Shown here: piece after piece, positions 42,030-54,060 of the stretch
How the letters are laid out: the number at the start of each line of letters is the position of its first letter
Position numbering within the stretch: the first letter of the stretch is position 1
Source of the DNA: Lingula anatina
Taxonomy: Eukaryota > Brachiopoda > Lingulata > Lingulida > Lingulidae
NCBI RefSeq assembly: GCF_001039355.2
Contig: NW_019773725.1
Location: 536,368 to 600,367, forward strand
Direction: 5' to 3'
DNA: 64,000 nucleotides
The notes under the pieces: model-generated
What the model was told of the DNA's origin: nothing
Database searches by the model: none
The model's input: only the letters and a program-made list of their open reading frames with translations
Program-made: the position numbers and the translations under genes

Positions 42030-42215
42030 ATGAATAAAAACCGTCATTGTTAATAATACAAGTTAATCAAAAAAGACGTTGACCACTTAGAAGACGAGGT
42101 TAACCCAAAATAAAAAAAAAATTAATAATAAACTGTCACCGTTATTAATGCAAGTTAATCAATAAAGCCGTTGGCTGCTAAGTGGACGAGGTTACCTGAA
42201 ATAAAACCCTGTTAA
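42030..42215. repeat. Short imperfect direct duplication next to gene E exon
   Basis: Two to three copies of AACCTAAAATGAATAAAAACCG-like sequence with GTTAATAATACAAGTTAATC. They repeat the acceptor side of exon 42024 without its coding part. Confidence 0.5.
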
Positions 42216-42738
42216 CTTTTGGTGATAGGAATAGCTTAGGTGTACAATTTTCACGTGCATGATACGTAATCAACCATGCAATGTCGCGGGGATGGTGCAG
42301 GTGTAACGAAACTGAAGGTCTGTGTAACAGAAGGCCCGCCCTCCATTTCGTTATAATGGTTAGGGTTAGCCTGATATAAGAGGGACAAAATCTAGGGCGA
42401 GGCCTATCTGTACAAATGCATGGGGAAGGGACTCTCCATCATGGGGACACTCTGTCACGTTACACCGGTGCATTGGCCATCAGCGTTATCAACGATATCA
42501 TGCCGTACAGAGCGAAACATTGCACCACCTGCCGGTGGCTGATTTCACAGCTGTGAGAATAAACTTCAACCTCATTCTCACCCCCACCCCACCCCGAGCG
42601 GACATTCCCTACCGTGTTCTTTTCTTTTGAATGTGCCCCACATTGCAAATTATGGCCATTTTACGTGTCATCTTACTTTAAAATAAACGGATCAAGTTAT
42701 GTTTTTCTTGATTTACACTGAAATTTAGAATTATATTA

Positions 42739-43076
42739 CAGACTTGACATTTAATATGGAATATTTTTTTCCAAATCATTTTTCATCAATTTTTTTTCTA
42801 CTTTGCTGACTGATAAATGAAAATAAAGATTAAAATCGTGTTTTAATAACTTTTAATTATCTCTTTGATATCATTGTGACATCAGTTCATTAATGGAATT
42901 CGCCATAGAAGCAAACAAAAACACATTGCCTATTCTATGTCATACGACAACAATTAAAAGAGATATTTTGGATCTCCATATTTTCCAAATTATTTTCTGT
43001 AAAAGAGATACACGCCTCACAAAGAACCCCCATGTCAGTGTCTAGGCACAGTAACGGTCGCTGTTACGCTTGATCT
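42739..43076. mobile_element. Tc1-like element, partial copy ending at an N
   Basis: Starts with TA then the same CAGACTTG end and follows 43172-43508 closely, but stops at the N at 43077. Its left flank differs from that of copy B, so it is a separate insertion or a mis-joined haplotype. Confidence 0.7.
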
Positions 43077-43171
43077 NAAAAAAAAAAAAACATTTAAGCC
43101 CTATACTGAGCAAGGTTGTCGCTTTTAAATCAGGGTTCTATGCGTTCTGTGTCGACTTCCATTAGTAAATA

Positions 43172-44831
43172 CAGACTTGACATTTAATATGGAATATTTT
43201 TTTCCAAATCATTTTTCATCAGTTTTTTCCTATTTTGCTGACTGATAAATGAAAATACGGATTGAAATCGTGTTTTAATAACTTATAATTAACTCTTTGA
43301 TGTCATTGTGACATCAGTTCATTTATGGAATTCGCCAGAGAAGCAAACAAAAACACATTGCCTATTCTATGTCATACAACAACAATTAAAAGAGATATTT
43401 TGGATCTCCATATTTTCCAAATTATTTTCTGTTAAAGAGTTACACGCCTCACAAAGAACCTCCATGTCAGTGTCTAGTCACAGTAACGGTCGCTGTTACG
43501 CTTGACCTCTTCTGTTTGCTACCAGCGCTCTCAAGTGGCAAGGCATTCCTTGGGTTAGGTTTTTAGAGTTCAATCTGGAATAACATTCCAGGCATCGGTC
43601 AAAATCTGTCCAATTTGTCCAGTTTTGTTGTAGGACATGTAGGCCATTGATTCGGCGAGTAATGGCCTACCCACATATTGTCTATGTGGTTCAAATATGG
43701 CGATTTTGATTACCAAGGTAGCTGCTCATTCCCTTGGTTCTGTAAGTAATCTGCTATTAAAAGTGCTATGTGTGTACCGGGAATTTCACCGTGCAACCTA
43801 AAATTGTTCCTAAGGTGCCCCCTATCAAATGATAGTCAAGTGGTTCTCAGATTATTCCTTTATTCGATCTGGTTCAGGTTTTCGTGGATGACCATCATTG
43901 GTGTTTTGGCACCAATGTGGTATCCACTCCAATTACTGACGCTGTTAATGACCTTAGTCACTTTAGACGCGGCACACGCTTCGTCGTTGGCCTCTTCTGG
44001 ATGTCTGTAAACTCTGTTTTGACTGGATGAGCGGTACAAGTAAAAGCTGACCTCAGTAACGAAAGTCAAGAGGTTTCAGTGTTCAACTCAGAAACGATCA
44101 GGGTCCCCAATTCATTAGAGAAACATACAACGATGTTTTGCTGTTTACAGTGGGTTCCCCTGAGGTCGTCTGGAATTCTAACCAGCTAAAACCAGTTTGG
44201 TGTTCGCTAAGGGCCTTGAAAAATGCGTTTTGGTGGCAATTTACCCCTAATTCTGAACGGACTGGGTGGTTTTTGTTTAGTTGCAATAGCATATCCCGAC
44301 AGACAGTGGGTCCTGTACCCTGGTGGTAAAATTTCAATACATTGGTTGTAGCCTCTGTGTAGGTACATCAGTCTGGGCATTACTCTTTAAAACTGTGCGG
44401 ACCGTTTCGTTTGGCACAATTATCTGTCCGGCAATGTCTGTATTTTTCGCGACATTCTGCCACAGATTAACAAATATGCAGAGCACTGCATAGCTCATTT
44501 TACACCTTGCAAAACCGACCACTCGCATGCAAAATTTCGAATTCTTCTATGCAGTAGTTGCCGACATATGGATACTTATTTGACAGAACCATGCTTTGCC
44601 AAAGCCAAGCTTTGACCTGCCCAAAGGAGCACTACCCAATTAAATCACTGCATATTAAGTAATGCAGCAGCGCAACAAACCTGGTATTCAGTTAATTGGA
44701 AGCGACACACCTGACTACACACTTCTCCATTCACATTTCTTATATGAGATCGGAGGTTTTTGAAAAAAGAATGCATTTTTACCTAGACATACCTTCGAAA
44801 CTGAAATATTCCATATTAAATGTCAAGTCTG
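43172..44831 (-). mobile_element. Tc1/mariner-like transposon, copy B, inverted, decayed
   Basis: 1.66 kb with TA on both sides and the same terminal inverted repeats as copy A, in the opposite orientation. Minus-strand frames keep pieces of a transposase, including FYLYRSSSQNRVYRHPEEAN and IGAKTPMMVIHENLNQ, which fit the 'RVYRR.GE' and 'KTPL..I..NLN' blocks of Tc1 transposases. Stops and frameshifts show it is inactive. Confidence 0.75.
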
Positions 44832-44833
44832 TA

Positions 44834-45390
44834 GTTTAAAAGGCTGTCATACGTGGAGGGTGCAGAGGTAAAATGTATCCAATCAGATTTGTGAACGGGA
44901 TGGAAGGGAGCAGTTTGAGAAAACGCCAACTCAGTGCATCATGATAAATATAATTGGTTGTTTTCTTCTTAAATAAAAAATACACCCTTTCATTGTGGAA
45001 TCACTTTATTATTTTCTTTATAATATAATGTGCTAACTTTACAAGTTCATATTTTCTAATACAGGTTTTCTCACGCTTATTTTCCTCGATCAGTACCAGT
45101 CGTGAGTACTTTTTTTGCAAATTGCATCAATCTCCTTTGATAACATGTGTTTTTTTTCAATAAGCAATAAAATATACATTTATGTAATTATTTAAGCACG
45201 TTTCCACACCTACTTTATCTAAAATAATAAATAATGTCACTCCCACATAAAATCTTTCGACTTCATTAAATAAAATTTCATTCAAATCCGCTCATGTTAT
45301 TTATTACAGTCATTAAACATTTGATATAAATTTACCGTGTCTTCTTCCACGCCATTTTATATTGAATAAGCCATAATTACAGAGACGGCA
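44834..45390. other. Intergenic, no gene seen
   Basis: AT-rich. It includes the probable polyadenylation region of ORF X1 (TTTATT on this strand near 45299). Confidence 0.45.
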
Positions 45391-45391
45391 G

Positions 45392-45637
45392 TTAACAGAC
45401 TAGGTGACACGTACAGGCGGGCTTCCCATAGACTGAGAACAATGTCGTATCATTAATAGCACCAAACAGCATCATGTTATACAACTGACAAGCGGGTATT
45501 GCATCATCTTCATGATGGTTTATTCTAGTTAAAATACACATTTGAACACTTTTCAGGGACCAATAATTGGAATAAGAATCATGATGTCTGTTTACATTTC
45601 CATATATAATACATGCTTGGTCAAAAGGTTCTCCCAT
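45392..45637 (-). CDS. ORF X1: small uncharacterised protein beside EF-hand gene 1
   Basis: 81-residue frame, aligned throughout with X2 at 49508-49849: NVNRHHDSY, QMCILTR, PACQLYNMMLFGAI and a Cys-rich end (KPACTCHLVC). It lacks the first ~35 residues of X2 and has no signal peptide. A stop lies just before its ATG. The gap to the stop of EF-hand gene 1 is only 140 bases, so it could be a separate small gene, a lost or alternative terminal exon, or a decaying copy. Function unknown. Confidence 0.45.
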   Translation of the reverse strand: MGEPFDQACIIYGNVNRHHDSYSNYWSLKSVQMCILTRINHHEDDAIPACQLYNMMLFGAINDTTLFSVYGKPACTCHLVC

Positions 45638-45776
45638 TTACTCTTATAGTTTAATGTTAGGTATATGAGAATGCACAGTAACCATACCTAAGTCATAGAA
45701 AAAAATTAGAGCCTTCAACCCGAAAGCCATGCATGCACTAGTGGCATATATTGCTATTTATGGGTTTCCCTACATT

Positions 45777-46325
45777 TTACTGACCGAAAAATGGAGATTT
45801 CTTATTTTTGATGAGGAAATAATCAACGATTGCTTTGGCGAATTCTTCCTTTTCAATGTGGTTATTATGGTTTTCATCAGTAAAGATAAACGACGAATTG
45901 ATGCCATGGTGAACGTTATATACTGCAAGGTAGTCTCTGTGTTCATCAATACTAAGTTTTCCATTGTCGTCATAATCTGCTATATCAAATAATTTTGCAG
46001 CCACAGTTCTTAACGATTTCGACGCGAAAGCGGACTTTAAAAGATCGATGCGCATGTGTATCGAAATGAAGTCATCCAGGTCGAATTCATTTTCAAATTG
46101 GTTTTCTGGAACTGACCAAAAGGTTGACCAGGCTCTGGAGAAAGTATCGTTGAAATCATTGATTTTGTCTGCCCGAAAATATACTTTGGCTCTTTCAACT
46201 GGAATATCAACGTACTCATGGCGGTTCACAATTCCGTCATTGTCAGCATCCAATATTGCGAAGAAACGTTCCATTTTAGCACGCCATTCAACAGGCAGGT
46301 TCTGAAAGTTATTGGCTAATATTAA

Positions 46326-46364
<39 letters not shown>

Positions 46365-46914
46365 AAATAACGAATACTCAAATGTATAACAACGGTAACG
46401 ATAACGATACATAACGTATTCTTCTAGAAACCGTTAAAGGAACATGTTTCATACCCCTTTTCAACAACGGCTACGAATTCTACGCACCGCCAGATATTGA
46501 TAAATCGTAGGGTTTTTACTTTAACCTTGAGAATTATTTTACGTTTCTTACTGAGTATTGTCAGTCAATTTTTGCCTATCTTGAGAGAACGTGAAATCGG
46601 GACAAACTACATAATGCACTGACTGTGATGCATGTGATTAAAAAAAAGGAACAACGGAATAAACCTTACAGATCTCATTCTCCATAGTATGTAGGTGGTT
46701 ATCAATATTTGGCCCCGACATATTTAGAATGCACCAGTCAGTTGGGTGGATGCTTTATTGCGTCAACTCAATACTCAGGTTCAGTATTTGTGAGCAAGGC
46801 ATAAAACAAACGGAACGTGAGCCTTACCTTGAGGCGACTCTGAGTTCCAGAAGAGTGACTCCCAAGTATATTAACAACCGCCAGCGTCAAGCAAAACAAA
46901 CGTGGGGAAAACAT
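45777..46914 (-). CDS. EF-1: secreted four-EF-hand calcium-binding protein
   Basis: Exon 1 (46914-46828) encodes a signal peptide (MFSPRLFCLTLAVVNILGSH); exon 2 (46301-45777) follows a TTTCAG acceptor in phase 0; 203 residues. Size and spacing fit the sarcoplasmic calcium-binding/calexcitin group. Loop 1 (DADNDGIVNRHE, 47-58) and loop 3 (DYDDNGKLSIDE, 138-149) are canonical. Loop 4 (171-182) has the ligands but Asn in place of the central Gly. The second site (~74-106) is degenerate. Cytosolic relatives lack a leader, so secretion is the unusual feature. The intron ends next to a 33-base poly-T run. A TTTAAA-like TATA element lies near 46967. Paralogue: 51018-53457. Confidence 0.85.
46329..46362. 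repeat. Poly-T run in the EF-1 intron
   Basis: 33 consecutive T, probably the tail of an old retroposon or a slippage product. Confidence 0.9.
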
Positions 46915-46996
46915 TTTAGTCATATACTGTTCTATGCGTTCTGTACCGCCTCGAATAAGTGAATGATTTAAAAAGACTGTTACTCGTGGAAGGTTT

Positions 46997-47275
46997 GCTT
47001 CTTGTCTCGTCTGCACGAGATAACGTCAACGCAAGGAGGGAAAGGCAGCTCCAGGCGGCCAAACCTGTGACGTACGAGACTTATGACTTCTAAATATGGA
47101 TCCAGGCGGACACAGCTGTGACGTGTGACTTCCAAATATGGAAGCGACCCAAGCAAAATTTTGAATAAAAAACTCCCTCAGATTGTCGGTGTGCGTCAGA
47201 TTATGGTAAAAGTGACTCCATCACAAGGTTCATTTAACAAGCTAGCTTTTACGTTGCTCTGACACTCAGGGTAGT
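46997..47275. mobile_element. Interspersed repeat (family 3), reverse copy
   Basis: Reverse of 28490-28800, high similarity. It lies just upstream of the EF-1 gene start. Confidence 0.7.
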
Positions 47276-47370
47276 GCTTGCATGCGCATGCGGTAAAGAC
47301 ATACATGTACAGTGTATTTTTCAGTCGAAAGAGAGGGACGTATTTTGTTTGGTGTGTACAGGTGTTGCGG

Positions 47371-47390
47371 AGAGAGAGAGAGAGAGAGAG
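47371..47390. repeat. (GA)n microsatellite
   Basis: About 10 GA units. Confidence 0.85.
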
Positions 47391-47570
47391 TAAAACGTTT
47401 CGATGTGTATCAATGAAATAAATCAACGCACATATATTCAGGTGATGCCACCATTACTTAAAAAACAAAGCGATAGACACAAACAATTCAATTTGAAAAA
47501 CATGATGTTTCATTGCATTGTATAGCATTAACGTAGGTCGCGTGACAACCCATTCATCCGGAGGTTGCTA

Positions 47571-47578
47571 TTATATAT
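47571..47578 (+). promoter_or_regulatory. TATA box of the six-cysteine peptide gene
   Basis: TTATATAT 75 bases before the start codon, placing the transcription start near 47600. Confidence 0.5.
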
Positions 47579-47645
47579 CATCACTTTGATGATTCAGTCA
47601 CTTCAGAGGTGCTGGCCACTTCGCTCATCATTAGTAAGCACGACG

Positions 47646-47890
47646 ATGTTGCGAATGAAGATTTTGCTATGCGCAGTTGTGGTAATGATTTGCCTTCATG
47701 TCGATGGTGAGTGAACATTTATTTATTTATTTATTTATTTGTCTTTTAAGACCTGGATACCGAGCTTGTTGCCCGTTTTGTATTTCATATAGTTGCAATC
47801 ATAAGGTCGAACGAACGTTAACGCTTTCTGTGAGACTGTTTTTGTTTATTCTAAATGTAGCAACTTGTTGTATTGATTCGTTAGCAATTA

Positions 47891-47967
<77 letters not shown>

Positions 47968-48776
47968 ACTAAAATAAGAGTCAAATACAATATTTCGGTA
48001 AACCATGTGTGGATCTAAGAAAATGATAGTTATGATGAATATGCGATCAAGAGACCATGGGAAACCTCTTTCGTAATGGGCCAAGAATGTTATTGCTCTT
48101 TCATTTATTTGTCAGCAGTTTGGGACTTAAAATCACAACTGAATATGAAATCCTGCATAGTGAATGGAATTGCCCTTGTAAATGTAAACTAAATGTACAC
48201 TGTGTATTTTAGAAAAACTGCCCCTTTATGAAATGCATATGATATGTTGCTTTTTCGGGTTTATAGAGCGCGTTTGTTTAACGCCAACGAGTGTTTGGCA
48301 TATTATCTATTGTCTGTTGACCTTATAGTATAGTTCTTGAGAAGAACATGAAAACGTCTACTCATTACGTGTATACTTAGATTATGTGTAGTGAATAGAC
48401 TATATGTATTTGCATTTTAAAAAATTGACGTGGAAATTTTTAGAAAATTAATGCTAAGTCGATATTAGTCTAAGAGAATAATAAATGATTTATGTACATT
48501 TGGTTTAAATAATTGAATAAATAAATAAATAAATACAATGTATAAAATATTAAAAAACGAGATTTTGGATGAATCCATTGTATATGTGGTTAATTACATT
48601 TTTTTCTAGTTTTAGGGGCGCCGTCTCATTCAGTTAATATTTATGAACGAAGAACCCCATGTACAGTTCACGCAGACTGCTCGTGTTACGCGGAACCGAA
48701 GACGGGTTATTCCTGTTTTGGATATTGTCACCATCCTACTTCGACATGCTTTGCATATACCTACCTACTTGACTAG
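47646..48776 (+). CDS. Secreted six-cysteine peptide, two exons
   Basis: Exon 1 (47646-47706) is a leader (MLRMKILLCAVVVMICLHVD) ending in a GTGAGT donor; exon 2 (48610-48776) completes 75 residues. A second AG six bases into the exon (48614-48615) keeps frame, gives 73 residues and would place the likely cleavage before APSHS. The mature part of about 53 residues has exactly six Cys in the pattern C-x5-C-x-C-x9-C-x3-C-x6-C, consistent with three disulfides. An Arg-Arg pair lies before the Cys core (IYERRTPC). TATA at 47571 and AATAAA near 48993 frame a complete gene. It could be an antimicrobial, protease-inhibitor or signalling peptide; I recognise no family and claim no activity. It lies between EF-hand copies on the opposite strand. 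Confidence 0.72.
47893..47963. repeat. (AT)n microsatellite in the peptide gene intron
   Basis: About 35 AT units. Confidence 0.95.
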
Positions 48777-48991
48777 ATGATTTAAAAAATACGCGATTAA
48801 GATAAATACTATGGGACTCATATACATTTACGTCATCGCTCGCATTTTTACAGAAATGTTTATGAGACCTTAGTGAATTCAGTAGGAAAAAGCGATTTTC
48901 CCATGTTATTCAGTTGAGAGTACCGTAGTCAACGCTTTGTGCACGTGCATAACTTATCGATAGTTTAATTTTTTTCAGAAGACCGAATATG

Positions 48992-48997
48992 AATAAA
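48992..48997 (+). terminator. Polyadenylation signal of the six-cysteine peptide gene
   Basis: AATAAA about 215 bases after the stop. Confidence 0.55.
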
Positions 48998-49037
48998 AGT
49001 AAGCTGTGAAATGATAGTATCACTTTATATATTTTGT

Positions 49038-49042
<5 letters not shown>

Positions 49043-49078
<36 letters not shown>
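49043..49078. repeat. (GA)n microsatellite
   Basis: About 16 GA units. Confidence 0.9.
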
Positions 49079-49082
<4 letters not shown>

Positions 49083-49359
49083 AGATATCAATAAAATAAA
49101 CCCATTAAACCTAAACCCATGTAATAAAATGTGACGCGTTCCTACTTATTATGATTAACTGACTAGCAATATAATGTGTGGGATTGGGTTCTTATTCTTA
49201 TTAAACATGTCCCTGAAAAGTATTTAATCGTGTAATTTAACAAGCATAACCCACTATCAACTTGGCACTTAGGAGGTTGAATCAAGGACGTGAAAGATTT
49301 TGTTCCTGTGCTAACTTATCTGGCAGTTGGCAATTATCCTCCCAAACGTCTACACCAAG

Positions 49360-49362
<3 letters not shown>

Positions 49363-49421
<59 letters not shown>
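49363..49421. repeat. (AT)n microsatellite
   Basis: About 28 AT units. Confidence 0.95.
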
Positions 49422-49423
<2 letters not shown>

Positions 49424-49507
49424 CACTCCTACTGAACCAATACTTTTGAAGAGATAAATGACTGTGGAATGGTGTGCCCCATAGTATCATTTTATTAACA
49501 TCAAATT

Positions 49508-49849
49508 TCACAAAAATACACAAAATGTGCAGGCGGTCTTCCCAGAGACTGATAGCAATGTACTATCATCAATACCACCAGTCAGCATCATGTTATACAA
49601 CTGACAAGCGGGTATTGTAACATCTTCATGCTGGTTAACTCTTGTTAAAATACACATTTGAAAACTTCCCAGTGACATATTATTAGGATAAGAATCATGG
49701 TGTCTGTTTACATTTCCATGCATAACACATTGGTCAAAAAGGTTGTACCATTCAAATCTGTTTTGTGGAATATTGTCCCATGATTCCTGGCAATCTTGGT
49801 GGAATTGGTCTGGACTATTTGGAGTTAGGTTCTTCTCTGGATTGCCCAT
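49508..49849 (-). CDS. ORF X2: small uncharacterised protein, longest copy
   Basis: 113 residues with six Cys, no signal peptide and no domain I know. Shared with X1: NVNRHHDSY, QMCILTR, PACQLYNMML. A stop codon lies nine bases before the ATG, so either translation starts here or an acceptor (GGTATTAG) joins it to an unseen upstream exon. A polyadenylation signal AATAAA (minus strand) sits about 15 bases after the stop, which supports its being the 3' end of a transcript. It lies 1.2 kb downstream of EF-2 in the same orientation, the same order as X1 after EF-1. Confidence 0.5.
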   Translation of the reverse strand: MGNPEKNLTPNSPDQFHQDCQESWDNIPQNRFEWYNLFDQCVMHGNVNRHHDSYPNNMSLGSFQMCILTRVNQHEDVTIPACQLYNMMLTGGIDDSTLLSVSGKTACTFCVFL

Positions 49850-51015
49850 TTCAATTCAGAACTAATACCTTTGTTCAAGGCATGATATAACAGTACCATA
49901 AACGAGCACATCCTTATGCTAAATGTGTGTAAATTTAGTGACATTTGGTGGTGTATTTTCAATTTATTTTAAGTTATTTGTCTTTGGGGAAATGACAGTG
50001 AAACGATGCATCGTATATCATAAACATTCTCTGTCGAGTTCTGATTGAACTTTTTCACTTTCATATGTCATCACTGTTATTTCTTGCACTTCACAGACTG
50101 TGCCATGCTTCATTAGCTCCCAATGAATTATTATCTACCATTCATCTGTTTATAATGTTCTTCTCAAAGATTGGGAAATTACTGTTTAGGAGATTCCATT
50201 ATTGAGAATTTACTTGGAAACTTCTTTGCTGGCTTTTTCTTTACGGTAGATTTTTTTCACCTTTGCACCTTCGCAAGAATGGTATATACCCCTGTACCTT
50301 TATAACATCTAAAGTCACGTGTTACTTTGTGAATATGTTTATAACCATTGGCCTGACAATGTATTAACTGCTTTTTGACTTAGAAAATAGACCTGTTAAT
50401 GTAAACCTATCAATGTTTTAACTGTGAGATTATTATCAGTGTTATTTTTATTGTTTCTATAAGGAAATGTGAGTTGCTCAAGGTGAAAATAATGCAATTG
50501 TGATTCTCTCGCAATTATTGCTTAAGTGAAAGTTGCATGAAAGAAATCTCTACATATCACAACATTTAATATACAGTTTTCTATACTGTGTTTTGTCAGA
50601 AACGTGTCCTTTTTTAATTTTCATTTATTTTCACGGAGTTTGTCGTGTATTTACGACAAATAAAACACTGCATTGAATTTGAATCACTGTTTTAATGCTT
50701 TAATAGTTGGTTGAATTAGATTAAAATTGGTCTACAATGTTTTCAATACTGACAAAAAATTTAAAGAATGCTTTTTCATCCGACCTCTGAGGAAAATGAA
50801 AATGTTAAAAATCGTTTCAGAAACAAGTAATTAAATGTGAACTATTGACGTTGGGGTTCATAGGTATGAACAAAGTGACGTTGGACAGAAAGATTTAAAA
50901 AAGCAAATTGATAAAATGAGTCTCTTGTCCACGGACTATTTAAGAACCATGCACCAATATCCGTTTATTAACCAATTATATACCACATTTCTGTGAAAGT
51001 CGAATTTATTATCAA
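49850..51015. other. Intergenic between EF-2 and X2
   Basis: AT-rich with no exon seen. A minus-strand AATAAA lies near 50970, about 45 bases after the EF-2 stop, so EF-2 can end before X2. Confidence 0.5.
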
Positions 51016-51017
51016 TA

Positions 51018-53457
51018 TCAGAATCCGAAAAACCAGGAACCTTCTTTTCGGTTGTAAAAATAATCATGAGCTGCTTTCAGGAATTCTTCCTTATCGATAA
51101 TGCCATTTTGATTCTGATCGATATACTTAAATGACTTGTCGATGCCTTCTTGAACGTTAAATACCAAACAGAATGTTTTGTGCTCGTAGACGTTGAGCTC
51201 TTCGTTGTCGTCACCATCTGCTGCTCGAAAGATGCCCTCTTCCCAATCACTGCTTGGTTCTCTTAGGTTTCCTTTGAATAGACGTTTGTGAATCCAAATA
51301 GCATCTTTTCTCTCAAAACTGCCTTTGTATTCATTTTCAGAGAAAGACCAAAAATTACCCCACGCTTCGGAAACGGTATCATTGAAGTCATTTATCTTGT
51401 CCGCAACAAAATATATTCTAGCTCTTTCTAAAGTCTTGTCAACATAGTCGTGGCGGTTTACGATTCCGTCCTTGTCAGCATCCAGAATAGAGAAGAAACG
51501 GACTATCTTAGCGCGCCACTCGTCCCCTATATACGGTTTGTCCTGAAGTTTATAAATGAGACAAAATTTTCTCTCTGGTAATACTTAAAATCTAAGGTTA
51601 ATATGTTTTTTTGTTCTCTGTGAACAGAACGAGTGAAACATTCCAAGGCAACGAGTATATCTTTCCACAAGTACATGTAGCAAAACTTTTCAATCGCTCT
51701 GAGTCTTCAAATACGATTTCTTTCAAATGTTATATGCAAACTCTTAATATTAGGTCATCGGACAAAGGATGCGTCCAAGCTAATGTCACATAGATGGCCA
51801 ACAGCTCAAATCCCGAATCTTAGCAGACCTAATATGCCACGGCTCTTGAACAAGGAGCTTTAACAGGTTATACATCAATTGAACATGTGAGAAATGCGTG
51901 AAAAGTATACTTTTTGAATTAAGGAAAACAAAATATAACAAATATAACAGACTCCAGAATATTATTTGATTTGATTTCTATAACATAGACTTCATAGTCG
52001 AGAAAAAGAGCTTGCAAATTATGGATTAGGGCGTGTAACGTCCCTGAACAGTCGGGGAGGGATTGACACGTTTTTTTTTTTTCCAGCGAGGTTCAACGAT
52101 GGTGTGATGTATCGATGTGAGATTTAACAAACATAAAAAAGTATATTTAAACACAGTATTTATAGAGTTGATAATAGTATCTCACGCGCGATGTAAAACC
52201 GTAGCTTTTGCCCACTTAAAGCCTTTACACAGTACCCATCTTGGAGACTTAAATTTTATGGTTGTGTTATAAAATGAACGCCAATCCGAAGCATAAAATA
52301 AGCCATGTACTCTTCACGCAAACACTTTTGATTCTGTAAAAATCTCATGGAAAAATACAATACTAAGCACCTTCAAAAATACAAATTGGCAACTTTACTT
52401 TAAAAATCCAATTGTCTCTAGACAAAAAAAAATGTTTATTTGAATACAGTGCATGTTAAAGCACTTGCATATCACGGAAGAGGCCATGTAAAATGTTGGT
52501 TCTACCAAGATTGTTTTTCTCCTTTTGCTTAAATACTTCAAACAAAAACAACAGTGTATCACCAAAAGGATGATCAAAACGTAAACGGCCCCTCAACCAA
52601 GGGTTGACAGGTTCGCTTACAAAACAAAGATTAACAAGACTCGCTTATATGCTAGAATTTCGATGGGTTATTAAAATGTGAAATACGTTGATGTGTGTAT
52701 TCAGTGCTATACCGTATAGTAGGCTTGTTAAGGGGTCAAACGCTGCATTTTATAGTAAAAATGTCTAACTTGGCATAAATGTTCCTTGGGCCAAAAGGAA
52801 ATGTTTTATCCAAAGAGACACGCTCTATCGATGCATAAATTAACATAAACTATGCATATTAGGTGCCAAAATATATAATATTTCATATTTCTGTAAATTT
52901 TTGGTCTAGAAACATGCATAGATTATCAAACCTGACTAAATTAGGGACCGGGAACCCATTTTTGATATTATGGAAGCGATTGATGGCAATTTTGTGCTCA
53001 AATCCAAGATGGCCGCCACCCGCCATTTTGAAAGTGGACATAATTTTGCTATTTTATGTTGAATTTTGAAGCGTATGGTCTATAGTAGAGTCTTATATTT
53101 CATAGGTCATTCACGAACATGCACATCTCTTAAGTCTAAATAAATGCTTAAAATTGGAAAGTATTATTTTGCAGTCGCTGTGACTCATTCATAAGTTGAA
53201 AAAACAGAATAAATCTCATTGACCTCGTTCTCCAAAATATGTATACTTTATAAGTCTCGCCATATTTTGAATGCATCACAACAACAGTTAGTTAGATAGG
53301 GGACTTATTGTGTCAAAAATGAAAAACTAGACTTTATCTATATCTGTGAGCTGTGCACAAAACAAACAGAACGCCTTACCTTCTGACCCTTCTCAGCTCC
53401 AGAACCCATTACATTAACAACCACCAACAGCAAGCGAATCACGCATGGAAGAAACAT
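51018..53457 (-). CDS. EF-2: secreted EF-hand protein, paralogue of EF-1
   Basis: Exon 1 (53457-53380) encodes a leader (MFLPCVIRLLLVVVNVMGSG); exon 2 (51542-51018) is 525 bases, the same length as in EF-1; 200 residues. Loop 1 (DADKDGIVNRHD) is near-canonical, with Asp at position 12. Loop 3 (DGDDNEELNVYE) has Glu in place of the central Gly and is probably weak. Loop 4 (DQNQNGIIDKEE) is canonical. So the set of working sites appears to differ from EF-1 (loops 1 and 3). The intron is 1.84 kb against 0.53 kb in EF-1. A TATTTAA element lies upstream near 53540. Confidence 0.83.
51550..53375. other. EF-2 intron
   Basis: Long AT-rich intron without a nested gene. It includes 'AAGATGGCCGCCACCCGCCA' near 53008, a motif also seen near 17355, probably part of a dispersed repeat. 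Confidence 0.5.
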
Positions 53458-53879
53458 TTTAATCATCCACTGAACGAGTTAATCGTTTTTAGATCAGCGT
53501 TCTATGTGTTGTGTGCCGTCTTGAATAAGCGGATTAATTAAATAGACAGTTCCTTATGGAGAGTTCAAAGGTACATTTTATCCAATCAAGTTAAGCAAGT
53601 TTGAGTGCGAGGTTTTAAAAACGCAAACTATTGCATCTTATTGAATACACCATGGCCAATTTCGAATTGCTGACACTGACCCCAAGGCCATATGACCTTA
53701 GATGACAACCGACTTATTTATCTATTTATACAACCGTAACTTTTTAATTTAACAGCATATAGTCATTATTCATTAGATATATTTCTTCACGGCGTCTTTC
53801 TAATATCATGCTGGTACAAAATAAAGCATTAGATCACAGTGAACGATGTAAGCGGCACGTAGGCTTGGTCTCTTCATAG

Positions 53880-54060
53880 ACGGATGACAATTAGGTAACA
53901 TTAATGACGGTAGTCAATACAGTGTTATTCAGCCGATAAGCGGGTATTGCGACACGTTGATAGTGGGTTATGCCTGTAAAATTACACGACTGAATCCTTT
54001 TCAGGGACATTGTACATCAGAATAAGAAATAATTTACATTGCGTCTATGCCCAATCTCAT
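53880..54060 (-). pseudogene. X3: remnant of an X ORF
   Basis: Nucleotide similarity to X1/X2 persists (ACAAGCGGGTATTG-like core and the ACACATTTGAA-like stretch) but the frame is broken by stops and indels. Confidence 0.55.

Noticed and set aside
42460-42648. Minus-strand frame considered as a missing 5' exon of gene E
   Set aside because: No signal peptide, no phase-0 donor and no conservation with gene E domains.
47799-47990. Poly-(Ile-Tyr) frames at 47.8-48.0 kb and 61.7-61.9 kb
   Set aside because: Translations of AT microsatellites.
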